A stretch of DNA of 22,002 nt. Source: Desulfovibrio sp. Lineage in GTDB: Bacteria; Desulfobacterota; Desulfovibrionia; Desulfovibrionales; Desulfovibrionaceae. Position numbers and translations under genes: made by a program. The stretch is from contig DQED01000277.1 in NCBI GenBank assembly GCA_003525525.1, positions 1-22,002 of the forward strand, given 5' to 3'. The notes beneath the pieces are model-generated. The model was not told the DNA's origin. It did not search any database and worked only from the letters and a program-made list of their open reading frames with translations. Below, in pieces: positions 7,547 to 15,500 of the stretch. How positions within the stretch are numbered: the stretch's first letter is position 1; each line of letters begins with the position of its first letter.

Positions 7547-9880
7547 TCAGGGATTGGGGACGCGCTCGGGGCCGAGGGGCTTAAGCAGCAGGAGCAGGGC
7601 GGGGCTGAACAGCAGGTCCGCCCAGATTCCCCACGTGAACGCGACGGCGGACAAGGCGCCGATCTTGATCCAGCCGGTCAGGACCGAGTTGGTCAGGACG
7701 AGCAGGCCGAGGATAAGGACGACGGAACTGAACACCATATGCCGTCCCACGGCATGCAGGGCGTTGCCGATGGCCTCGACGTAGTTGCCGGTACGGTCGA
7801 ATTCCCGGCGGACGCGGAGGAAGTAATGGACGGTGTCGTCCATGGACACGCCAAGGCCCATGGCGCTGATGGTCATGAGGATGGTGTCCATGTAAATGCC
7901 GGAGTACCCCAGCAGGCCAAGCACGATGACGATGGGGAAGACGTTGGGAAGCATGCTGACAAGGCCCATCCGGACGGAGCCGAGCGTCACCGTCATGACC
8001 ACGGCGATGGCGACGAAGGCCAGGAGAATGCTTTGGACCTGGGCCGTGCCCATATTGTCGTTGAGGGTTTTGGCGATGTCCATGAAGCCGGTTGTGGCGA
8101 CCACGACGCCGTCGCCGAACAGCGAACGGGAAAGGGAGTCTGTTTTTTCGACGAGCAGGCGGGTTTCACGGGAGCCCAGGGCCTGGGTTTGCAGGTTGAT
8201 GCGGGCCTTGGAGTAGTCGAAATTGACGATCTTATCCATTTGGTCGCCGCCTGAGGCCTCGTAGAGGGCGAGATACTCGGGGACGGCGCTTTGCTTGTCC
8301 GGCAGGCTGCAATACGCCGGGTCGTCGCCGTGCATGGCCCGGCGCATTTTGCGCAACACGTCGACGATGCTGAACGTCTTGTGGACGAGGGGATCCGTTT
8401 CCAGCGCTTCGCTCAGGCGTTCCATGCCGTCCAGGACGGCGAGGTCTTTCACGCCGTCGGGGCGTTTGGTGTCGATGACGATCTCCAGTCCCGTCGAGCC
8501 GCCCATGCGGCTGTCCACGTAGTCGACATCCTGGCGTAGCGGCACGCTTTTGGTCAGGTATTTCGTGAGATTGGATTCGACTTCCACGAGCAGCGTTCCG
8601 ATGAGGCCAAGGACCATGCATCCCGTGAAGCCGGCGACGATGAGGCGGGGATGGCCGACGATGAGGCGATGGAGCCAGTCGAAGAACCGGTCGGGCAGGA
8701 AGGAGCGGGGGCTGCGCCCGGCCATGGGCGTGGGGGGCTTGCGGCCGAAGGAGTAGATCGCGGGGACGAGCACCAGGGTGAGCAGATAGGAGAACAGCAC
8801 CCCTGCCGGCAGATAGAGGCTCATATTCATGAAGGGTTTGATGGGCGCTCTGCCAAAGGAGAAAAAACCGATGGCCGTCGTCAGGCAGGTCAGAAAGGAG
8901 GCGAGTCCGACCTGTCCCATGGCGTGGACCAGGGCGTCCTTTCTGGAAAGACCGGCGGCGGTGAGATGATTGAAATCGATGATGGGATGCACAATGTCGT
9001 TGATGCAGATGGTGATCAGCAAGACCGGCAGGCCGACGACCATCAGGTCGAGGTCGAAGCCGATGACCTTGATGACGCCAAGCGTCCAGATGAAACTGAG
9101 GGTCACAATGGCCAGGGGCAGCAGCACCCCCCGTATCGTCCGGGTGAACAGGTAGAACAACACAGCCTGGACAAGCAGGCACAGGCCGAAGAATTTCGGC
9201 GTTTCGCTGTTGGCGACATCGTTGTAGCGGGTTTCGAAGATCGGATCGCCTACCACATGCAGACGCATGCCGGAAAATTCCGGCATGCCGGTCACGGCGA
9301 GGACCGCCCGGGCCACCTGTTCGGACGGCGGCGGCACCATGTGGCCTTCGGGGAAGCGTTCGAGCTCGAGCAGGATGCCGGCGGCCTTGCCGTCCTTGGA
9401 GATGTAGCGGTCCACGAAGTCCTTTTCGGACAGGGCCAGCCCCAGGCGACGGTCGAGCTCCCTGCGGTCGGTCGGAATGTCGTCCAGGAGCTTCCGGATG
9501 GCGACGGCGTCGTCTTTGGCGGTAATATGTTCGGCGTTGCCCACCCAGTTGAGGTCGCGCAGGAAGGGCACCCGGCTTTCGAGTTCCCGGGCCAGCCGTT
9601 TGAGCTTGGCGGCCGCGTCGGGGGTGAAGACGCCGTCGGTCTCGGCCAGGATGTAGACGAACTGGTCGTTGCCGAAGGCCTCCTTGAAGGCGCGCAGGCG
9701 TTGCATGGCCGGGTCGTCCTCGAAAAACCATATTTCGAAGGAGCCGTTGAATTTGAGGTTTGCGGCCTGGGTTAAGAAAAAGGCCGTGAGGAGGAGCACC
9801 CCGGCCAGGGCAGCCCAGCGGAACCGGATGATGGCGGCGGTCAGTCTTTCAAAAAAGGCGATGCTTGGCTGTTGCGACAT
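7547..9880 (-). CDS. RND superfamily exporter (MMPL/COG1033 type)
   Basis: This 777-residue inner-membrane protein has the duplicated RND architecture. It shows TM1 (about residues 20-39), a large periplasmic loop (about 40-228), a TM bundle (about 229-378), TM7 (about 408-432), a second loop (about 433-612) and a final TM bundle (about 613-766). Paired charged residues occur at equivalent places in the two halves, CIND (292-295) and MDDT (680-683), the likely proton-relay region. The size (about 780) fits COG1033/HpnN-like exporters rather than the roughly 1000-residue HAE1 drug pumps. ATG 9880 is preferred because AAAAGGA is about 7 bases upstream; ATG 9886 is two codons longer but only one base from that site. 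The LolA-like and DUF1302-like partners usually found beside such exporters lie just downstream, beyond a terminator and the AraC gene. The substrate is unknown; lipids or hydrophobic molecules are typical for this class. Confidence 0.9.
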   Translation of the reverse strand: MSQQPSIAFFERLTAAIIRFRWAALAGVLLLTAFFLTQAANLKFNGSFEIWFFEDDPAMQRLRAFKEAFGNDQFVYILAETDGVFTPDAAAKLKRLARELESRVPFLRDLNWVGNAEHITAKDDAVAIRKLLDDIPTDRRELDRRLGLALSEKDFVDRYISKDGKAAGILLELERFPEGHMVPPPSEQVARAVLAVTGMPEFSGMRLHVVGDPIFETRYNDVANSETPKFFGLCLLVQAVLFYLFTRTIRGVLLPLAIVTLSFIWTLGVIKVIGFDLDLMVVGLPVLLITICINDIVHPIIDFNHLTAAGLSRKDALVHAMGQVGLASFLTCLTTAIGFFSFGRAPIKPFMNMSLYLPAGVLFSYLLTLVLVPAIYSFGRKPPTPMAGRSPRSFLPDRFFDWLHRLIVGHPRLIVAGFTGCMVLGLIGTLLVEVESNLTKYLTKSVPLRQDVDYVDSRMGGSTGLEIVIDTKRPDGVKDLAVLDGMERLSEALETDPLVHKTFSIVDVLRKMRRAMHGDDPAYCSLPDKQSAVPEYLALYEASGGDQMDKIVNFDYSKARINLQTQALGSRETRLLVEKTDSLSRSLFGDGVVVATTGFMDIAKTLNDNMGTAQVQSILLAFVAIAVVMTVTLGSVRMGLVSMLPNVFPIVIVLGLLGYSGIYMDTILMTISAMGLGVSMDDTVHYFLRVRREFDRTGNYVEAIGNALHAVGRHMVFSSVVLILGLLVLTNSVLTGWIKIGALSAVAFTWGIWADLLFSPALLLLLKPLGPERVPNP

Positions 9881-9974
9881 GTTCATGTCCTTTTCGTTGT
9901 CGCCGTCCGGGGGCCGGCCGGCGTCGCGCCCGTAAGCCCTCGTATGAAAACTGCTCCGTTCCCGCCTGCGCGCG

Positions 9975-10036
9975 CGCCGGTCTTGCTCCCGTTGCGCCCC
10001 GGTCGGGGAGCCGGGACGCAACGGGACAAGACGGCC
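9975..10036. repeat. Extended imperfect hairpin in the leader of the RND gene
   Basis: The core stem pairs 9988-10002 with 10011-10025 at 14 of 15 positions around an 8-base loop. It extends outward through CTTG/CAAG and CCGG/CCG with small bulges to about 9975 and 10036. It lies roughly 95 bases upstream of the RND start. The interval has no supported gene, so this is probably a structured 5' leader or a second terminator/attenuator. Confidence 0.6.
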
Positions 10037-10088
10037 GCTTGGAGGCAATTCATGCAATCGCGGCAAAGCTCTGTTGGTTGTTCGGGGG

Positions 10089-10127
10089 AAGGGGCCTTGC
10101 CAAGGCATTGCCGATAAAAGGCCCCTT
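10089..10127 (-). terminator. Candidate terminator after the TonB-dependent receptor
   Basis: Ten-base arms AAGGGGCCTT (10089-10098) and AAGGCCCCTT (10118-10127) are perfectly complementary around a 19-base loop, 17 bases beyond the receptor stop codon. No long T tract follows on the minus strand, so termination may be partial. Confidence 0.6.
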
Positions 10128-10144
10128 TGTGCAAATGGACGTCT

Positions 10145-12160
10145 CTAAAAGAAGTGATAAGTCAGGCTGACGCCGTACGTGCCCGGTTCGCTGGCCACGG
10201 TGTAGCCGCCGCCAAAGGCGCCCTTGGCGTCGTAGCGCGTGTCGAAAATGTTGGTGCCGAAGAGATAGACGTCGAACTTGTTGAATTCCCAACCCACCTT
10301 GGCGTTGACCGTGGCGTGGGCGGGAATGGAATACTTGTTGCGGCTGTCGAGATAGACCAGGGAGGAGCCCAGAACTTCGGCCCGGGCGAACAGGCCTGAC
10401 TTGTGCCGGTATTGGGCCCCGACATTGCCCGTGAAGTCGGGAACGTAGGGCAGGCTGTTGCCCTTGTGGTCGCCGTAGTAGTCCGTGAAGTCGCCGTAGC
10501 GCATGTGGATGTAGCCGGCGGAGCCGAACAGCTCCAGGCCGTCCAGGGGCAGCCAGGTCAGTTCCAGTTCCGCGCCCAGGGCCTGGGTGTCGCCGGCGTT
10601 GCTGATATAGGGCATGGGCGTTCCTGATGAGGCAAGATACTGTTCGACCTGGGCGTTTTGAAAATCGTTGAGGAACAAGGCCAGATTGGCCTTGAGGGTG
10701 TTGTCGAAGAAGGTGTTCTTGCTGCCCACTTCGTAGGCCCAGAGGCTTTCCTCGTCGAAGGTGTATTTGCCGTCGCTCGGAGTGTAGCTGTTAAAGCCTC
10801 CCGCACGGTAGCCGCGCGAGACGGTGGCGTAGACCATGTTGTTCTTGGTGATCGCGTATTCCAGGCCGGCCTTGGGGGAGACGCTGGTCCAGGCCTTGCC
10901 GTCCTGGTAGGTCTCGTTTTCGAAATCGCTGTTGTAGGCATCGAGGCGCACGCCGCCAAGCAGGCTCAAACCGCCGAACAAGGGGTATTTGAAGTGGCCG
11001 AAGGCGGAATAGGTCTTGGTCAGGTCCCAGGCCTTCGAACTCATGCCCAGAGAGGTGTAGGAATACTGGACCTTGCGTTCGTAGCTGTCGAAATAGCCGC
11101 CGAGGACAAGGCTCGCTCCGTTGTCATCCTTGTAATTGGCCCGCAGTTCCTGGCTTAGATCGAGATACTTGTCATATTTCCAAGTTTCATAGCCGCTCGT
11201 GGTGCTGAAATCGTAATCGATCTTGTAGTCGGCATCGGTCATTCGCCTGGTCGAGATCGAGGTGATCGTCCAATTGTCGTTTATGGTGTACTTGATATGA
11301 AGGGATTCGTCGTCGATCCACGAGCGGTTGTATCCTGGACGGTTCGTATCGACATGTCTGTCGTCATAGCCAGGATAGGCGTACATGGAGAATGTTCCTT
11401 CGTTGAATTTGATGAAGGAACCGATGAACGTCATTTCAAGATCGTCGCTCGGCGTGAAGCGGATTTTTCCTCGACCGGAATAATTCTGTTTGTCGTCGAC
11501 CCACTTGTCGTCATAATCGTTTTTGACCCAGCCGTCGCGGTTGTAGAAGTTGAACGCCCCATCCATGAAAAGCCTGTCCTGGATGACGGGGCCGGACAGA
11601 TTGGCCTTGCCATGGAACATCATGGACGTGCCGGCTTCCAGGGTCGCCTTGCCTTCCTGCGTGTTGGTGGGCTTTCGCGTGACGATCTTGATGACGCCGC
11701 CTTCCGAACTGCGGCCGTAGAGGGTGCCCTGGGGACCGCGCAGCACCTCGATGCGTTCGATGTCGTAGAGGTCGGACACGAAGCCGAGGTTCGAGGTGAC
11801 GGGAACGTCGTCCACATACAGGGAAACGCCGGAAATGTTGTTGTGCGGATCGGAGCGGACGCCGCGCATCGTCGGGAAGTTGATGACGCTGGTGCCGCCG
11901 CTGTAGAAGCTGAGGTTGGGAACGCGCAGCCCCAGGTCCTTGACGAAATTCATCCGGGAATCGTCGACCTGCGCATCCGAAAACGCCGTGATGCTGGTGG
12001 GAATGTCCTGAACCTTTTCCTCTTCTTTGGTGGCCGTCACCGTGATGCCTTCAAGCTGCACGCTTTTGGCGGCGGTCTGTTTTTCTTGCTGCGCCCCTGT
12101 CGGAATCGGCGCGGCAAGAAGCAAACACAACGGGAAGACGAGGTTACGCCAGATAGCCAT
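10145..12160 (-). CDS. TonB-dependent outer-membrane receptor, FyuA-like (metallophore uptake)
   Basis: This 671-residue protein has a signal peptide (about residues 1-23, ending PTGA), a TonB-box-like segment (QLEGITVTATK, about 36-45) and a plug domain (about 46-155) containing RGPQGTLYGR at 141-150 followed by SSEGGVIKIVT. The rest is a 22-strand-type barrel ending TYHFF. Strong resemblances to the pesticin/yersiniabactin receptor FyuA are the LYVDDVP segment, GPQGTLYGRSSEGG, SRGYRAGGFN and NAGDTQALGAELEL. ATG 12160 is preferred over the upstream open frame because GGAG lies 8 bases before it and the signal peptide begins there. It uses energy from TonB to import a ligand, probably a ferric chelate. 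The promoter carries a Fur-like box. The gene appears visibly less GC-rich than its neighbours. Ligand identity cannot be read from the sequence. Confidence 0.95.
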   Translation of the reverse strand: MAIWRNLVFPLCLLLAAPIPTGAQQEKQTAAKSVQLEGITVTATKEEEKVQDIPTSITAFSDAQVDDSRMNFVKDLGLRVPNLSFYSGGTSVINFPTMRGVRSDPHNNISGVSLYVDDVPVTSNLGFVSDLYDIERIEVLRGPQGTLYGRSSEGGVIKIVTRKPTNTQEGKATLEAGTSMMFHGKANLSGPVIQDRLFMDGAFNFYNRDGWVKNDYDDKWVDDKQNYSGRGKIRFTPSDDLEMTFIGSFIKFNEGTFSMYAYPGYDDRHVDTNRPGYNRSWIDDESLHIKYTINDNWTITSISTRRMTDADYKIDYDFSTTSGYETWKYDKYLDLSQELRANYKDDNGASLVLGGYFDSYERKVQYSYTSLGMSSKAWDLTKTYSAFGHFKYPLFGGLSLLGGVRLDAYNSDFENETYQDGKAWTSVSPKAGLEYAITKNNMVYATVSRGYRAGGFNSYTPSDGKYTFDEESLWAYEVGSKNTFFDNTLKANLALFLNDFQNAQVEQYLASSGTPMPYISNAGDTQALGAELELTWLPLDGLELFGSAGYIHMRYGDFTDYYGDHKGNSLPYVPDFTGNVGAQYRHKSGLFARAEVLGSSLVYLDSRNKYSIPAHATVNAKVGWEFNKFDVYLFGTNIFDTRYDAKGAFGGGYTVASEPGTYGVSLTYHFF

Positions 12161-12182
12161 GTCCGGGGCTCCTTCGCTGGGT

Positions 12183-12209
12183 ATGATATTGATTTTCAAA
12201 TTCTGTCAA
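12183..12209 (-). promoter_or_regulatory. Promoter of the TonB receptor with Fur-box-like spacer
   Basis: On the minus strand a perfect -35 hexamer TTGACA (12204-12209) is followed after 15 bases by TATCAT (12183-12188), a 5-of-6 match to the -10 consensus. The plus-strand 19 bases at 12185-12203, GATATTGATTTTCAAATTC, match the Fur consensus at 13 of 19 positions and fill the spacer. The start codon is 22 bases downstream of the -10. A repressor bound here would block RNA polymerase directly. Fur control is inferred from the match and from the receptor type. Confidence 0.68.
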
Positions 12210-12345
12210 AGTCGTTAAGTATGCCTGTTTTTCCCGGCGGACTATCCTGTTTGGACCAAAAATGTCCCTGAACGGGGCATGCGTCGGGAACGTAGCGCGC
12301 CAGGGCTGCGGCGCTCGACAGGCCCGGCAGTGCGTCGAAGCGCCA

Positions 12346-12460
12346 CTGACCTGCTCGGGATTTTTCGAGTCATCTGAAACGTGAGAAGGTGGCTCCCTCT
12401 TTGTAGTCAGGAGCCACCTTCTCAAGTTTCAAATGGTCCGAAAAGCCCCGAGCAGGTCAG
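12346..12460. repeat. 115-base near-perfect palindrome (MITE/REP-like or terminator)
   Basis: Arms of 51 bases (12346-12396 and 12410-12460) pair at 44 of 51 positions without any gap, around a 13-base loop (ctctttgtagtca). The inner 15 base pairs (TGAGAAGGTGGCTCC) and the outer 14 (CTGACCTGCTCGGG) are perfect. Six of the seven mismatches are transitions. It lies 98 bases beyond the autotransporter stop. No T tract or target-site duplication is evident, so it is much longer than a normal terminator and could be a non-autonomous mobile or dispersed repeat. Confidence 0.85.
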
Positions 12461-12558
12461 GGGCCGGGGCGATGCCAACAGGGTTCCCCGGGCCGCGCTC
12501 CTGGTTCCGGCTCCCCGGACACCCGGGAGGCTGGGGGGCTCTGCCGCATGCGGGCGGG

Positions 12559-15500
12559 CTAAAACGTGTACCTGAGGCCAATGCTCGCCGCCTGGGAATC
12601 GTAGCCCGGACGGAAAAGCTCCACCTCGACCCGGGCCGTGGCGGACAGGGAATTACGCAAGCGCATGGTCACCGCGCCGTCCAGGATGGCGCAATGGTAG
12701 CGGTGGCGCGCGGTTTGCGTGGTTGCCCCCGTGGCCTCGTAGCCGGCAAACGACGAGGGGATGGTGCGTGCGTCCCCCAGCCACTGCGCCCCCCAGGCCG
12801 CGCGCAGCTCCGGGGTCACCGTGCCGAAGCCGGTCTCGAAGGTCCGCGCCACCCGGCCGCCGAGGGTGGTTGAAAGCGCCCCGTCCCGGCGCTTGCCGAT
12901 CCTCTGTCCCAGGCTGCAGGCCCCGGTTTCGGTGAAGCTGTCCTGGGCGAGCCCCTGCCACTGGGCCGAGGCCATGGGGCCGAAGGTGAACCCTCCGGCC
13001 TGGAAGTCGTAGCCGCCACCCAGGGAAAGGCTCGTGTTCCAGCCGTTCCATTTCCCCCAGGCCGTGTACGTGCCGGTCGGCAGCGGCAGGGTCCGCGAAG
13101 AGGTGAAGGCGTTTATGCCGACGCGGATGGAGGCGTCGCCATACCAGTTGCCGCGCCGGTAGCGGGCAAGAAGCGCCAGGCTCCAGTCCCTTGCCGTGCC
13201 GTATCCGCCGGCTGCGGTTTTAAGCGTTACGGCCTGGGACAGGTAGCCGGGCGCCAGGCCCAGGGTCAGGTCCGGCCCCGGCCGGTAGAGGATGCCGCCG
13301 GTGATGCCGCCGGTTGCCGTCTTGTAGCCTGTGCGCGCGGCCTCCCCGCCCTGCTGGGCCAGCATGCCAAAGGGGCGCAGGAACAGCCCGAACCGGGAAC
13401 CTGGCAGGGACGAACCAAGGCCCGCCACACCCGGGCCGGCAAAGGCGGGCGGACCGTTTTGCAGCGCGTCCAGGGCCAAGAGCGTGCCCGGGCCGGCGTC
13501 CAGAGGGTTGGCAAAGGCCGGGTTGCCGGTTCCCTCCCCATTCTCCTCGTGCAGCCCGCTGTGCTGGGCCACGGTCAGCAGCCGGCCGGCGTCAAGGATG
13601 CTCTGGGTGAAGGCGTCGTAGGGCTCGGGGCTCAGGACGCCCAGGGTGGCGCTGGTGACCGGCGAGGGGGCGTAATCCAGGCTGTATAAAAGCGCTGCCA
13701 TCTCGCCGGTTGCGCTGTAGGCGGCCAGATTGAGGCTCGCTGCGACGCCCCGGGCCGAGGCGCTGTCGGCGTAGGTGGCATAGGGCAGGCGGTAGGTGGT
13801 CACGGACACGCCCGCCTGGGTGGTCACCGGCAGGAATAAGAGGGTCTGGGACGCGAGGTTTTGGGTCACCGAGGAAAAGGTGCCGGTCACCCCACCCGTG
13901 GCCGTCAGCGCGGCCCAGGTGGCCCCGGTGGGATAGAACGTCTTTTGGGCTTCCACAGTCAGGGTGCCGCCAAGCAACGTGGCCGTGCCGGCCACGGCGA
14001 GCTGGTCGCCTTGGCCGGGCGAGAGCTCGCAGACATACGTGGCAGAGGCGTTTTGGGTGTAGTCGCCGCTGACGGCAAGCGTGCCGATGGAGCCGCCCGG
14101 GGTGAGGGTGCCGGCCATGACGAGGTTGCCCACCGTGCCGTAGCCGCCGAGGGTGGCCGGGCCCGCGACCGCGAGGGTGCCGCCGAGGATGCCGCCCGAG
14201 GCCACGTGCAGCGTGCCGGCGGACACGGTGGCCGTACCGGTGTAGCTTGACCCGTTGCCGGAAAAGATGGTGGTCGCGCTGCCGGTGAAGGTGCAATCGC
14301 CTGTGCCGGTGAAGGTCCCGGCCAGGGTGACGGGGTTGCCGCCATTATCGAACGTCCCCCCGCCCGGGGTGACGGTAACGGCGCGCGACGTGGTGAACGC
14401 ACCGCCGGCCCGCAGGGTGCCGCCGCCAAAGGCGATGTCCCCGGACGGATCGCCGAGGCTGGCATCGGTTGCGGTCAAGGTGCCGCCGTTTATGCGGGTG
14501 CCGCCGCTGTAGGTGTTGGCGCCGGTCAAGGTCTGGGCGCCGGCCCCGGTTTTAATCAGGGCGCCTGTGCCGGAAAGGACGCCGGAGAAGGTTGCGTCCG
14601 CGCCCTGGGGCATATCCAAGGTCAGGTTCGCCGTGCCAAGCGTCACCGTGCCGTTGCCGCTGAGGCCCGCCAGCGTCTGGTCGTAATTGTTGCAGTCAAG
14701 CAAGGCTCCGGAGGCGACGGTTGCCGCTGAAAAGGGGGAGAAGGTGTTTGCCGCGCCGGCCTGCAGTATGCCCGTGGTGACATACGTCGCGCCGGTATAG
14801 GTGTTGGCGCCGGAAAGGGTCAGGGTGCCGGAACCGGTCTTGGTCACCGTGCCGGACCCGCTGATCACGCCTCCGTAGGTCTTGTCCGCCCCCAGGTCGA
14901 AGGTCAGTGCCCCGTTGTCCGTGATGTTGCCGGCGATGGTGACGTTTTCATTGATGGACAGGGCGGCGTTTGGGTTGATGGTCAGCCCGCCGTAGGTGCT
15001 GGCGTTGGCGGCCGGGGGATTGAGGGTCCAACTGGCCGCGCTTGTTCCGTCGCCGACCACGAGGTTGGTGACGCCGAGAAAGAGGTTGTCGGCCGACCCG
15101 GTGCCGTAGAGTTTGAGTGTATTGTTCCCGCTGCCCAGATCCACCTTGCCGATCAGGCGCGCGCCCGTGTCCAGGATGACGATGTTGTCGGCGCTGCCGG
15201 CGACCCAGTCCGTGCCGTCGGAATAGCCGGCCCGTATGGCGTAGCCGTTGCCGCCACCGGAAGTGTCCACGCCGGAAAGCGTCCCGGTGACATGGAGGGA
15301 CATGGCGTCCTTGGCGCTGACGGCCACGGCCAGGCCGCCGGCCTGGGCCGCGATGGTGCCGGAGATGGAAAGGGGCGTGTCGGCGTCGCCGCCATTGAGC
15401 GTCGCGGGGCCCCCGGCGCAGAGGTAGCCCGCGGTCAGGGCCAGGGCGGTTCCCCCCGCCCCGGCCTGGGCCGTCACGCTTCCGGCAATACCCCCGGCAA

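Larger units (their letters stand above)
12161..12558. other. Intergenic region between the autotransporter and TonB receptor genes
   Basis: This 398-base gap holds the TonB receptor promoter and Fur-like box (12183-12209) and the long palindrome (12346-12460). I see no supportable gene in 12210-12345 or 12461-12558. A run GGCGGACTATCCTG near 12236-12250 and its surroundings show no recognisable site. Confidence 0.7.

Noticed and set aside
9887..10108. N-terminal extension of the RND gene
   Set aside because: It contains the leader hairpin, is Arg-rich and lacks a ribosome binding site. The transmembrane protein begins naturally at MSQQPSIAFF.
12346..12460. Insertion-sequence remnant with transposase
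   Set aside because: Only terminal-inverted-repeat-like arms are present. No transposase frame or target duplication can be seen, so it is reported as a palindrome only.
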